The notes beneath the pieces are model-generated. The model made no database searches, was not told where the DNA came from, and was given only the letters and a program-made list of their open reading frames with translations. A stretch of 64,000 nt of DNA from contig NZ_CP135076.1 of the NCBI RefSeq assembly GCF_032229225.1, positions 2,957,001 through 3,021,000 on the forward strand, in the 5' to 3' direction. Positions within the stretch are counted from its first letter, which is position 1. Each line of letters starts with the position of its first letter. Made by a program: the position numbers and the translations under genes. The stretch is from Stakelama saccharophila. GTDB taxonomy: Bacteria > Pseudomonadota > Alphaproteobacteria > Sphingomonadales > Sphingomonadaceae. Shown here piece after piece: positions 9,219-17,806 of this stretch.

Positions 9219-10714
9219 CCCTCGACAAATCTCTGAAGCTGCGGATTGCCGCGGCAATCGGCGTCGCCTCGCTGGCCGCCGGCGCCGGCGGCTATTTTTT
9301 GGCCGAACAGACAAGCGCCGCGCCGTCGGGCGCGGCGGCCAAGGACGGCCGCAAGATCCTCTATTGGTACGATCCGATGGTGCCGACCGAGCATTACGAC
9401 AATCCTGACACGCTGTCGTCGATGGGCATGAAGACCATCCCCAAATATGCCGACGAGGACGGCAATTCGGCGCCCGGCGTCAAGATCGATCCGCGCGTCA
9501 TGCAAAATCTCGGCATCCGCACCGCGACCGCACAGATGGGCACGCTGCGGTCGAGCATCGATGTCACCGGCACGATCGATTTCAACCAGCGCGACGTCGC
9601 GGTCATTCAGGCACGGTCCGGCGGATTCGTCCAGCGCACCTATGGTCGGGCGCCGAGCGACCTGGTCCGGCGCGGCGCTCCGATCGCCGACCTCCTGGTG
9701 CCCGAATGGGGCGGTGCGCAGGCGGAATATCTCGCGCTCCGGCGTGCGGGCAATCAGAGCCTCGCCGCGGCGGCGCGCGAGCGGCTGAAACTGCTCGGGA
9801 TGCCGGAGGGCCTGATCGCGCGCGTCGACCGGACCGGGCGCGAACAGAATGTGGTGACGATCTCGACTCCTGTCAGCGGCGTCATCCAGACGCTCGACGT
9901 GCGCTCGGGCATGACGCTCGCCGCCGGTCAGACGCTGGCGCAAGTCAACGGGCTGGGGACGGTATGGCTCAATGCCGCCGTTCCCGAGGCGCAGGCCGGG
10001 CAGATCAGGGTCGGCGAAACCGCCGCCGCCGATGTCGCGAGCTATCCCGGCGAACGCTTCACCGGCCGCGTCATCGCGGTTCTGCCGACCGCCGCCGAGG
10101 CCAGCCGCACGCTGACCGTGCGCATCGAGCTTGCCAATCGCGGCGGCCGCCTGAAACCCGGCATGTTCGCGACCGTGCATCTCGGCCAAAGCGGCGAACC
10201 GCATCTCCTCGTTCCGAGCGAAGCGGTGATCCGCACCGGAAAGCGCGACATCGTGATGCTGGCGACGGGCAATGGCCGCTTCCAGCCGGCCGAGGTGAAG
10301 CTGGGCCGCGAGGGCGGAGGCCAGACCGAAATCCTCGACGGTCTCGCCGCCGGCGAGAAGGTCGTCGCCTCGGGCCAGTTCCTCGTCGATTCCGAAGCCA
10401 GCCTCTCGAACCTTCAGGTCCGACCGCTCGACGCGTCGCGCCCGGCGCCCGCCGATAGCGCGAAAAAGGCGCAAGACGCCAGCGCGGACCATTCCGCCAC
10501 CGGCAAGATCGAAGCCATCAAGCCCAACGCGATCACCATCTCGCACGAGCCGGTGCCGGCACTGCAATGGCCGGCGATGACGATGACCTTCGCGCTCGCC
10601 AAACCTGAACTGGCGCGGGGATTCAAGACGGGGGACCGCATCACCTTCCACTTCCGCAAACAGGGCCGCTCGCAAACCGTGACGAGCATCGCGCGCGCGG
10701 GAGGCGGCCAATGA
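9215..10714 (+). CDS. cusB: CusB-type adaptor with heavy-metal-binding and CusF domains
   Basis: Periplasmic adaptor of a Cu(I)/Ag(I) RND pump, 499 residues. After a signal-anchor (residues 9-30) comes a short heavy-metal-binding domain (about 50-80) containing YWYDPMVP and [13 protein letters not shown], as in SilB. Next are the hairpin, lipoyl and barrel domains. The C-terminal ~70 residues (about 428-495) form a CusF-like domain with an [13 protein letters not shown] motif, whose Trp and Met residues bind Cu(I) in CusF. Fusing the metallochaperone to the adaptor removes the need for a free CusF. The GTG start overlaps the previous gene; the stop overlaps cusA by 4 bases. Confidence 0.92.
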   Translation: MTLDKSLKLRIAAAIGVASLAAGAGGYFLAEQTSAAPSGAAAKDGRKILYWYDPMVPTEHYDNPDTLSSMGMKTIPKYADEDGNSAPGVKIDPRVMQNLGIRTATAQMGTLRSSIDVTGTIDFNQRDVAVIQARSGGFVQRTYGRAPSDLVRRGAPIADLLVPEWGGAQAEYLALRRAGNQSLAAAARERLKLLGMPEGLIARVDRTGREQNVVTISTPVSGVIQTLDVRSGMTLAAGQTLAQVNGLGTVWLNAAVPEAQAGQIRVGETAAADVASYPGERFTGRVIAVLPTAAEASRTLTVRIELANRGGRLKPGMFATVHLGQSGEPHLLVPSEAVIRTGKRDIVMLATGNGRFQPAEVKLGREGGGQTEILDGLAAGEKVVASGQFLVDSEASLSNLQVRPLDASRPAPADSAKKAQDASADHSATGKIEAIKPNAITISHEPVPALQWPAMTMTFALAKPELARGFKTGDRITFHFRKQGRSQTVTSIARAGGGQ

Positions 10715-13700
10715 TCGGGTCGCTCGTCCGTGCCTGCGTCCGCGGGCGCTTCCTCGTCCTGCTGCTGGTTGGAGCTTTGCTCGCAGTCGGCATCTGGGCA
10801 ACGAAAACCACGCCTGTCGACGCGCTTCCCGATCTGTCCGACGTGCAGGTCATCATCCGCACGAGCTATCCGGGACAGGCGCCGCAGCTCGTCGAGGACC
10901 AGGTCACCTATCCGCTCGCGACGACGATGCTGTCGGTGCCGGGCGCACGATCGGTGCGCGGCTATTCGTTCAATGGCGACAGCTATGTCTACATTCTGTT
11001 CGACGACGGCACCGATCTCTATTGGGCGCGCTCGCGCGTCCTCGAATATCTCAGCCAGGTGCAAAGCCAGCTGCCCGAGGGCGCCAAGGCATCGCTCGGA
11101 CCCGATGCGACCGGCGTCGGCTGGATCTATGAATATGCGCTGGTTGACAGGACCGGGCAGCACGACCTCGCGCAGCTGAGGAGCATCCAGGACTGGTTCC
11201 TGCGCTACGAGCTCAAGACCGTCCCCGACGTCGCCGAGGTGGCAAGCATCGGCGGGATGGTGCGCCAGTATCAGATCGTGCTCGATCCCGAACGCATGGC
11301 CTCCTACGGCATCACCCAGGATGCCGTGATCAGCGCCGTTCGCAACGCCAACCAGGAAAAGGGCGGCTCGGTCGTCGAGATGGCGGAAAGCGAATATATC
11401 GTGCGCGCCAGCGGCTATCTCGAAAATCTCGATGATTTCCGGGCGATCCCCGTCGACACGGTGTCGGGCGGCATTCCGATCACGCTCGGCGACGTCGCCA
11501 CGATCCAGACCGGCCCCGCTATCCGGCGCGGCGTCGCCGAACTGAACGGCCAAGGTGAGGTCGCGGGCGGCATCATCGTGCTGCGGTCGGGCAAGAACGC
11601 GCGGCAGGCGATCACCAACGTCAAGGCCAAGCTCGACGACCTCAAGAAGAGCCTCCCGCCCGGCGTTGAGATTGTGCCGACCTATGACCGGTCGTCGCTG
11701 ATCGATCGCGGCGTCGACAACCTCAAGGAAAAACTGTTCGAGGAATTCATCGTCGTCGCGCTCGTCTGCGCGCTGTTCCTGTGGCACGCGCGCTCGGCGC
11801 TGGTCGCGATCCTCACCTTGCCGCTCGGCGTGCTGATCGCACTGATCGTCATGCGCATCCAGGGCGTCAACGCGAACATCATGTCGCTCGGCGGCATCGC
11901 CATCGCGGTGGGCGCGATGACCGACGCCGCGATCGTGATGATCGAGAACGCGCACAAGCATATCGAGCGGTGGAACCACCTTCACCCCGACGATACGCTG
12001 AGGGGCGAGGCGCGCTGGCGTCTCGTCACGGCGTCCGCCGTCGAGGTCGCGCCGGCGCTGTTCCTCAGCCTGCTCATCATCGCCCTGTCGTTCGTGCCGG
12101 TATTCACGCTGCAGGGACAGGAAGGACGGCTGTTCGCGCCGCTTGCGTTCACCAAGACCTATGCGATGGCGGGCGCGGCGATCCTGTCGGTCACGCTCAT
12201 TCCGATCCTGATGGGATATCTGATCCGCGGGCGGATACCGGAAGAGCAGGCCAATCCGATCAATCGCTGGCTGACGCGGATTTACCGTCCCGCGATCGAC
12301 TGGGTCATGGTCCGCCCGAAGACGACGATCCTGATCGCGGGTCTCGTCTTCGCCTCGAGCCTGTGGCCCATCAGTCAGCTCGGCGGCGAATTCCTGCCGC
12401 AGATGGACGAGGGCGATCTGCTCTACATGCCGTCGACGCTGCCGGGGGTTTCGCCCGCCAAGGCGGCCGAGCTGCTCCAGCAGACCGACCGGATGATCAA
12501 GACCGTTCCCGAAGTGGAAACCGTCTTCGGCAAGGCGGGGCGCGCCGATACCGCGACCGATCCCGCGCCGCTGACGATGTTCGAAAGCGTCGTTCATTTC
12601 AAACCACGCGATCAGTGGCGCGAAGGCATGACGCCTGACAAGCTCGTCGACGCACTCGACGCGGCGGTGAAGGTTCCCGGCATCGCCAACTTCTGGATCC
12701 CGCCGATCCGCAATCGGATTGAGATGCTGTCGACCGGCATCAAGAGCCCGATCGGGGTCAAGGTCTCGGGCGCCGAGCTGTCGACGATCGACGGCGTCGC
12801 GCAAAAGATCGAAGGCGTCGCGAAATCGGTCCCCGGCGTCACCTCGGCGCTCGCCGATCGGCTGTCCGGCGGACATTATATCGATGTCGATATCGACCGG
12901 GCGCGGGCCGGCCGTTACGGGCTTAACATCTCCGACGTGCAATCGATCGTCGCGAGCGCGATCGGCGGGCAGACGATCGGCGAGACGGTCGAAGGGCTGG
13001 CCCGCTATCCGATCAGCGTGCGCTATCCGCGCGAAATTCGCGACAGCCTGGAAGAGCTGCGCGCGCTGCCGATCCTCACTCCGTCGCGACAGCAAATCAC
13101 GCTCGGCAGCGTCGCCGATGTGACGGTAAGTTCGGGGCCGCCGATGCTCCGGAGCGAGAATGGCAGGCCATCGACCTGGATCTATATCGACAGCCGCGGG
13201 CGCGACATCGCCTCGGTCGTCGAGGATCTTCAGGACGCGGTTCGTAGCCAGGTGAAGCTGCCGCCGGGCGTCAGCGTGTCCTACACCGGCCAGTTCGAAT
13301 ATCTGAAGCGCGCCGAGCAGCGGATGATGATCGTCGTTCCGGCGACGCTGCTCATCATCTTCGTCCTGCTCTATCTGATCTTCAAGCGGTTCGACGAGGC
13401 GCTGCTCGTCATGGCGACGCTGCCGTTCGCGCTGACCGGCGGGCTGTGGCTGCTCTATCTGCTCGGCTACAACCAGTCGGTCGCGACCGCGGTCGGTTTC
13501 ATAGCGCTTGCCGGCGTCGCGGCCGAGTTCGGCGTGGTGATGCTTGTCTATCTCAAGCAGGCGCTCGCCGACCGTGGCCCCAATCCGAGCATTGCCGAAA
13601 TTACGACCGCGGTACGCGAAGGGGCGCTGCTGCGGGTGCGGCCCAAGGCAATGACCGTCGCGGTGATTTTGACGGGCCTGCTGCCGATCCTGATAAGCGC

Positions 13701-13851
13701 GGGAACAGGGTCGGAAGTGATGCGCCGCATCGCGGCGCCCATGATCGGCGGCATGTTCACCGCACCGCTGATCTCAATGCTGGTTATTCCCGCCGGCTAT
13801 CTGCTGTTGCGCCGCCGGTCAGCCAAGAAAGAACAAGGAGAAACACCATGA
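10711..13851 (+). CDS. cusA: CusA-type copper/silver efflux RND permease
   Basis: Inner-membrane RND pump of 1046 residues for monovalent copper/silver. The fourth helix reads [19 protein letters not shown], typical of the HME class for monovalent cations and different from the DFG-type helix of CzcA at 77-3313. The large periplasmic loops include [17 protein letters not shown] and methionine-bearing segments. It follows cusB with a 4-base overlap and overlaps the next small ORF at ATGATG/TGA, so C-B-A plus a small peptide form one unit. Long open frames on the opposite strand here are codon-bias shadows. Confidence 0.94.
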   Translation: MIGSLVRACVRGRFLVLLLVGALLAVGIWATKTTPVDALPDLSDVQVIIRTSYPGQAPQLVEDQVTYPLATTMLSVPGARSVRGYSFNGDSYVYILFDDGTDLYWARSRVLEYLSQVQSQLPEGAKASLGPDATGVGWIYEYALVDRTGQHDLAQLRSIQDWFLRYELKTVPDVAEVASIGGMVRQYQIVLDPERMASYGITQDAVISAVRNANQEKGGSVVEMAESEYIVRASGYLENLDDFRAIPVDTVSGGIPITLGDVATIQTGPAIRRGVAELNGQGEVAGGIIVLRSGKNARQAITNVKAKLDDLKKSLPPGVEIVPTYDRSSLIDRGVDNLKEKLFEEFIVVALVCALFLWHARSALVAILTLPLGVLIALIVMRIQGVNANIMSLGGIAIAVGAMTDAAIVMIENAHKHIERWNHLHPDDTLRGEARWRLVTASAVEVAPALFLSLLIIALSFVPVFTLQGQEGRLFAPLAFTKTYAMAGAAILSVTLIPILMGYLIRGRIPEEQANPINRWLTRIYRPAIDWVMVRPKTTILIAGLVFASSLWPISQLGGEFLPQMDEGDLLYMPSTLPGVSPAKAAELLQQTDRMIKTVPEVETVFGKAGRADTATDPAPLTMFESVVHFKPRDQWREGMTPDKLVDALDAAVKVPGIANFWIPPIRNRIEMLSTGIKSPIGVKVSGAELSTIDGVAQKIEGVAKSVPGVTSALADRLSGGHYIDVDIDRARAGRYGLNISDVQSIVASAIGGQTIGETVEGLARYPISVRYPREIRDSLEELRALPILTPSRQQITLGSVADVTVSSGPPMLRSENGRPSTWIYIDSRGRDIASVVEDLQDAVRSQVKLPPGVSVSYTGQFEYLKRAEQRMMIVVPATLLIIFVLLYLIFKRFDEALLVMATLPFALTGGLWLLYLLGYNQSVATAVGFIALAGVAAEFGVVMLVYLKQALADRGPNPSIAEITTAVREGALLRVRPKAMTVAVILTGLLPILISAGTGSEVMRRIAAPMIGGMFTAPLISMLVIPAGYLLLRRRSAKKEQGETP

Positions 13852-13973
13852 TGAACTGCGCGAGTGACATGCCGACCGGCATGATGGTGGGAATGGGCAT
13901 CGTCTGGATCCTCATTCTTGCATGGCTCGTCCTCAGCCTGCTGGCGCTCGTCAAATATCTGCGATCCGGATGA
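13848..13973 (+). CDS. 41-aa membrane peptide after cusA
   Basis: A 41-residue protein with a Met-rich N-terminus ([17 protein letters not shown]) followed by one hydrophobic helix ([21 protein letters not shown]) and a basic end. AAGGAG lies 7 bases before the ATG, and the start overlaps the cusA stop codon. It is too short for most gene callers. Single-span peptides of this type occur in copper loci; it could assist the RND pump or bind copper at the membrane, but nothing here proves that. Confidence 0.6.
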   Translation: MMNCASDMPTGMMVGMGIVWILILAWLVLSLLALVKYLRSG

Positions 13974-14024
13974 CGCCACCGGTTGCGTGCCGGATTGCCG
14001 ATCCCAAGCCACGAAAGGAACAGC

Positions 14025-15518
14025 ATGATTGGCCGAAGGCAACTGGTCGCGGGAGCGGCGCTGGGCGGGGGCATGATCGTCGCCGGCGTCACGCTGCCCG
14101 GTCTGTTCGACGAGTCTCGAACGGCAGTGTCGGGCGGCACCGGCGACCGTAAACCGCTCAACATTCCACCGCTGCTCCCGGGAGTTCAAGCCGGCGGCGC
14201 GCGCCAATTCTCGCTACGGCTGCAAAAGGGCGTCAGCGAATTTATCGAGAGGCGGACGACGCCAACCATCGGCATCAACAGCGCCTATCTCGGTCCCACG
14301 CTGGAAATGCATGCGGGCGAGCGGGTTCGCATGTCCGTGGTCAACGCGCTCGACGAGCCGGCGACGCTGCACTGGCATGGCTTCAACCTGCCGGCGGCAG
14401 CGGACGGCGGACCGCATCAGCCGATCGCACCGGGCGAGACGTGGTCGCCATCGTTTGAAATACGCGAACGCGGCGCGATGTTCTGGTATCATTCGCATAT
14501 GCACCGCCGAGCGGGACCGCAGGTCTATCACGGGCTGGCGGGTGCGATTTACGTTCGCGACCGCGAAAGCGAGCGCCTCGCGCTTCCAGGCGAGTACGGC
14601 GTCGACGACGTTCCCCTCATCCTGCAGGACCGGTCGTTCGGCAGCGCTGGGGAGCTGATCTATTCGCCGTCGATGATGAACAGGATGATGGGCGTCACCG
14701 GCGATACGCTACTCGTGAACGGCGGCATCGGCCGGACATTCGATGCCGGCTCGGACCGGTTGCGTCTTCGCCTTCTCAACGGTTCGAACGCGCGCTTCTA
14801 TCGCCTGTCGTTCAGCGATGGCCGGTCATTCCACCTGATCGGCACCGATGGCGGGCTGCTCGCCGCCGCCTTGCGAACCGACCATGTGATCCTGGCCCCT
14901 GCCGAACGCGCTCAGATCATCGTCGATCTTCAGGACGGTTTAGCGGTCAAGCTCCTGGCCGCCGATGCCCGGCGTACAATGATGCGCGGGGGAATGATGG
15001 CGCGCGGCGCGGACCGCGGCGAGCGCTTCGTCGCGCTCGACATCCGCCCGGGCGAAGCGAGGAGACGCTGGGGTCCGCTGCCGCGTCGTCTCGTCGATCT
15101 CGCACCTCCGGATGCGAGCAAGGCGGTGCGGAAGCGGCGTTTCGTGCTCGACATGCCGATGGGAATGATGCGCGGCGGCGGCTTCACGATCAACGGACGG
15201 TCGATGGACATGCAGCGGATCGACGAAGCGGTAACGGTCGGAACCGATGAAATCTGGGAAATCGAGAACGCGTCGATGATGGCGCACCCCTTCCACGTCC
15301 ACAATGTGCAGTTCCGTGTCCTCGATCGCGACGGCCGGCCCGCATCGGCCGCCGAACTGGGGCTCAAGGATGTCGTCGTCGTTCGCCCCCGCGAGCGCGT
15401 GCGCATCCTGGTGCGGTTCGAGGAATACACCGATCGCGATCTGCCCTATATGTATCATTGCCATATCCTCGAGCACGAGGATGCGGGCATGATGGGCCAG
15501 TTCGTCGTTAGGGCCTGA
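14025..15518 (+). CDS. multicopper oxidase, CueO-like
   Basis: Periplasmic copper oxidase of about 497 residues that probably oxidises Cu(I) to the less toxic Cu(II). It has a Tat-type signal (GRRQLVAGAALGGGMIVAG). The copper sites are visible in order: LHWHGFN, WYHSHMH, HPFHVHN and YHCHILEHEDAGMM. A methionine-bearing segment (MPMGMMRGG) precedes the third cupredoxin domain. ATG at 14025 has AAAGGA upstream and gives the Tat signal. It lies 51 bases after the small peptide gene and is probably co-transcribed with cusCBA. It is distinct from CopA at 17807. Confidence 0.92.
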   Translation: MIGRRQLVAGAALGGGMIVAGVTLPGLFDESRTAVSGGTGDRKPLNIPPLLPGVQAGGARQFSLRLQKGVSEFIERRTTPTIGINSAYLGPTLEMHAGERVRMSVVNALDEPATLHWHGFNLPAAADGGPHQPIAPGETWSPSFEIRERGAMFWYHSHMHRRAGPQVYHGLAGAIYVRDRESERLALPGEYGVDDVPLILQDRSFGSAGELIYSPSMMNRMMGVTGDTLLVNGGIGRTFDAGSDRLRLRLLNGSNARFYRLSFSDGRSFHLIGTDGGLLAAALRTDHVILAPAERAQIIVDLQDGLAVKLLAADARRTMMRGGMMARGADRGERFVALDIRPGEARRRWGPLPRRLVDLAPPDASKAVRKRRFVLDMPMGMMRGGGFTINGRSMDMQRIDEAVTVGTDEIWEIENASMMAHPFHVHNVQFRVLDRDGRPASAAELGLKDVVVVRPRERVRILVRFEEYTDRDLPYMYHCHILEHEDAGMMGQFVVRA

Positions 15519-15569
15519 CAGCCTGCTTGGGTTTGGCCGCCGTCAAATATGCTAAGCCAAGAACCACCG

Positions 15570-15851
15570 TCAGCAGGCATTCCAAATCCCGATGCCGCTT
15601 GCGATAGAGCAGATGAGCGGAAGATCGAACGGTAGAGCAGACCCGAGCAGGCGCTGCCAACTCGCTCCAATGTTCTGGCTGAAGAGGCGAATAGAAACCC
15701 AGGCAATGCCCAAGGCGACAGTATTTAGGAGCGTCGCCAAACCTAGCGTCAAAAAAGCTGTTTCCACTGATCTGCAATGCCAAGCGACGACACCGGGAAT
15801 AGTGAGCGCGATCCCCAAGGGTACAATCTGGCGAAGAAATCCGCTACCCAT
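15570..15851 (-). CDS. small hypothetical membrane protein
   Basis: A 93-residue, very hydrophobic protein with about three membrane segments: IVPLGIALTIPGVVAW, AFLTLGLATLLNTVALGIAW, and a C-terminal span. GGAGG lies 8 bases upstream of the ATG, supporting translation. Base composition is lower in GC than neighbouring genes, which fits recent acquisition. It converges with the multicopper oxidase gene. No family was recognised. Confidence 0.5.
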   Translation of the reverse strand: MGSGFLRQIVPLGIALTIPGVVAWHCRSVETAFLTLGLATLLNTVALGIAWVSIRLFSQNIGASWQRLLGSALPFDLPLICSIASGIGIWNAC

Positions 15852-15960
15852 CGCGACAACCTCCGAACCGGAATGCTACCGAAGCACAGTGCGAATATCT
15901 GGACGAAAATATTGTCCGGAGCGGGTGATCTCTTCGGCCCTCGATGACCCGATCAACTTC

Positions 15961-16380
15961 TCACCTCTCCTCAACACCGTGATGCATCGACTGAAAGACA
16001 TAGGACGCCGAGCAACTGAGAAGTAGAAACCCCGTCAGCGATTCGACGCCAGCCAGAAACCGTAAATGGCCCACCGGGTATACGTCGCCGAGACCAAGCG
16101 TCGTCATGTTGATCAGCGAGAAGTAGAATTGATCCATCGCATCCGGTGGCGAGGATCCAGATAGCGCGCCGAGGCCCAAAAGCCCCCCAAAATAAAACCC
16201 TATGGCGAACAACGCCGCGCCGGCCAGATGCAATGCGAGCAACAACGGCAGTAAGCACGCCGTCCTCCGACCATGACCGGAGATGCGCCTGATATGGCGT
16301 GCCGTTCCGGCAATCCCCCCGATATGTACAGCGCAAACTATCGCGAAAATCGCGAATGTCAGAATGATAGTGCTCAGCAT
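15961..16380 (-). CDS. small two-TM potassium channel family protein
   Basis: About 139 residues. The selectivity-filter region INMTTLGLGDVYPVG matches the Ion_trans_2 (Kef-type) pore, between a preceding helix and a last helix (FLAGVESLTGFLLLSCSASYV). Two further N-terminal hydrophobic segments are present. ATG at 16380 begins MLSTIILTFAIFAIV; upstream in-frame sequence is Arg-rich and not membrane-like, so the longer version is rejected. No RCK ligand-binding domain is attached. It is transcribed away from the cnrYXH-like module. A role in membrane potential during metal stress is only a guess. Confidence 0.75.
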   Translation of the reverse strand: MLSTIILTFAIFAIVCAVHIGGIAGTARHIRRISGHGRRTACLLPLLLALHLAGAALFAIGFYFGGLLGLGALSGSSPPDAMDQFYFSLINMTTLGLGDVYPVGHLRFLAGVESLTGFLLLSCSASYVFQSMHHGVEER

Positions 16381-16462
16381 GTTTCGGCCATGCGAATGCA
16401 GATTCCCCAGGTTTCCACCTGCGCTTACGCTCGCCAGGTGTCTTATCCCTCGGCCCGCGAGG

Positions 16463-16487
16463 GGAACCGGTTGGACAATACGTATTA
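16463..16487 (+). promoter_or_regulatory. candidate ECF-sigma autopromoter
   Basis: GGAACC (16463-16468) followed by CGTATTA (16481-16487) looks like an ECF-type -35/-10 pair. It sits upstream of the anti-sigma, sensor and sigma genes, which are often autoregulated. By-eye assignment only. Confidence 0.3.
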
Positions 16488-16512
16488 GAGGTGAAAGCAG
16501 GAAGTGATGACA

Positions 16513-16761
16513 ATGAAGCCAATGCAATCCGACGTTGCAGCGCCCCTCGATGCAGCATTCATAAGTGGGGTATGGCAGCGGATCGGCACGATTACCGAAC
16601 GACAAAGACGGTTGCGCCAAACGGCGTTGAGCGCGCTGTTCCTCGCCATCGCGACGGTTTCTGGGATGGGCATCGCCGGAAGCGATCCCGCCCGGGCACA
16701 CCCCAGTGCTATCTGGGTAACCGACCATGCCCCCGCTGCGCTACTCGATCTGGAAGGCTGA
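16513..16761 (+). CDS. CnrY-like anti-sigma factor (small membrane protein)
   Basis: 82 residues: a short cytosolic N-part with an amphipathic segment (ISGVWQRIGTITERQRR), then one transmembrane helix (TALSALFLAIATVSGMGIAG) and a short periplasmic tail. This is the layout of CnrY/NccY, which hold an ECF sigma factor at the membrane. Sequence identity to CnrY is not obvious, so the call rests mainly on size, topology and the sensor and sigma genes that follow. ATG at 16513 is chosen because AGGAAG lies 8 bases before it; GTG 16504 and ATG 16507 are alternatives. Confidence 0.55.
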   Translation: MKPMQSDVAAPLDAAFISGVWQRIGTITERQRRLRQTALSALFLAIATVSGMGIAGSDPARAHPSAIWVTDHAPAALLDLEG

Positions 16762-16763
16762 AG

Positions 16764-17198
16764 GTGCGGCGCATTGGCCTCGTCCTACTCGTGCTTCTCG
16801 CCGTGGCACTCGGCGCACTCGGCGCGCTCGCGGTCGATCGGTGGGCGCCGACTCACAGCACAGCGACCGGTCTCCACAGTTTTGTCCATGAGCGGTTGCG
16901 GCTATCGCCCGACCAAGAGGCCGCGCTCGAAACGCTCGAGGCACGGTTCGGCGCGCGGCAGCGCGCGCTCGATCTGCAATTGCAGCAGGCCAATGTCGAT
17001 CTCGCCCGTGCGATCGAGATCGAAGGGCGCAACGGCCCGCGAGTGAAAGCGGCCGTGGAAATCGTCCATGCCCGTATGGGCGCGCTCCAGGACGCCACGA
17101 TCGATCACCTGTTCGCGATGCGCGCGATCCTTACGCCGGCGCAGCGCGAGCGGTTCGATGCCCGGGTCACGCAATCGCTCACCAGCCAGCCGGAATGA
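16764..17198 (+). CDS. CnrX-like periplasmic heavy-metal sensor
   Basis: 144 residues with an N-terminal membrane anchor (RRIGLVLLVLLAVALGALGAL) and a helical periplasmic domain resembling CnrX/CzcE-type sensors: HSFVHERLRLSPDQEAALET, then LEARFGARQRALDLQLQQAN, and a final LTPAQRERFDARV motif typical of this superfamily. GTG at 16764 has GGAAGG 6 bases upstream and begins 2 bases after the CnrY-like stop. It probably senses metal and releases the sigma factor from the anti-sigma protein. The specific metal is not shown; copper or nickel/cobalt are possible. Confidence 0.75.
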   Translation: MRRIGLVLLVLLAVALGALGALAVDRWAPTHSTATGLHSFVHERLRLSPDQEAALETLEARFGARQRALDLQLQQANVDLARAIEIEGRNGPRVKAAVEIVHARMGALQDATIDHLFAMRAILTPAQRERFDARVTQSLTSQPE

Positions 17199-17773
17199 CC
17201 CCCGGGGGCGGCGAGACGGAAGCACAAGAGCAGGAGCTTGTTCGACGCGCGAGGGCCGGTGACCGCGCTGCCTATGACCGCCTGATCGCGCGCCATGCGC
17301 CGCGCTTGTTGGCCATCGCTCAAGCGACGATGGGCAATCGCGCTGAAGCCGAGGACGCCGCGCAGGAAGCGCTTGCGCAGGCGTGGCTGAAGCTCGACCG
17401 TTTCGACGAAACGCGCGCACTAGCTCCCTGGCTGGCACGCGTAACCCTGAACAAGTGCCGCGATCTCCTGCGGCGTCGGCATTGGCGCTTCTTCACCGAA
17501 AACCCATTCGATCGGCTCGATCCGGCGAACGAACATGATCGTCCCGATCCCGAGGATCCCGTCGAGTCGATCGAGCGGCGCGACGAGCTCCGCCGTGTAC
17601 AGGCGCAGATCGCGCGCCTCCCTACGTCCCTTCGCGAGCCATTGATCCTTGTGGCTCACGAGGGTTATTCGCAAGGCGAGGCAGCTGCTATTCTCGGCAT
17701 TTCGGAAAAGGCGGTGGAGACGCGCATTTACCGGGCGCGTGCCCGGCTTCGCGGCGGCGCACAAAATGTTTGA
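17195..17773 (+). CDS. ECF RNA polymerase sigma factor (CnrH-like)
   Basis: 192 residues with sigma region 2 (RAGDRAAYDRLIARHAPRLL then EDAAQEALAQAWLKLDRF) and region 4 (LPTSLREPLILVAHEGYSQG then EAAAILGISEKAVETRIYRA). It overlaps the sensor gene by 4 bases (ATGA), so the three genes form a Y-X-H unit. It ends 33 bases before copA and likely drives the copABC genes and perhaps its own promoter. Identification as an ECF sigma factor is firm; the CnrH role is inferred from the neighbours. Confidence 0.88.
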   Translation: MTPGGGETEAQEQELVRRARAGDRAAYDRLIARHAPRLLAIAQATMGNRAEAEDAAQEALAQAWLKLDRFDETRALAPWLARVTLNKCRDLLRRRHWRFFTENPFDRLDPANEHDRPDPEDPVESIERRDELRRVQAQIARLPTSLREPLILVAHEGYSQGEAAAILGISEKAVETRIYRARARLRGGAQNV

Positions 17774-17806
17774 GGGTTGTCACACCGAGCTCGCGTAGTA
17801 GGCGAT

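Noticed and set aside
10414..13095. 893-codon open minus-strand frame opposite cusA
   Set aside because: Arg/Asp/His-rich sequence with no domain; antisense shadow of a high-GC gene.
16381..16728. N-terminal extension of the potassium channel frame
   Set aside because: The extra ~116 residues are Arg/Pro/His-rich and overlap the divergent promoter region and CnrY-like gene; the channel starts at 16380.
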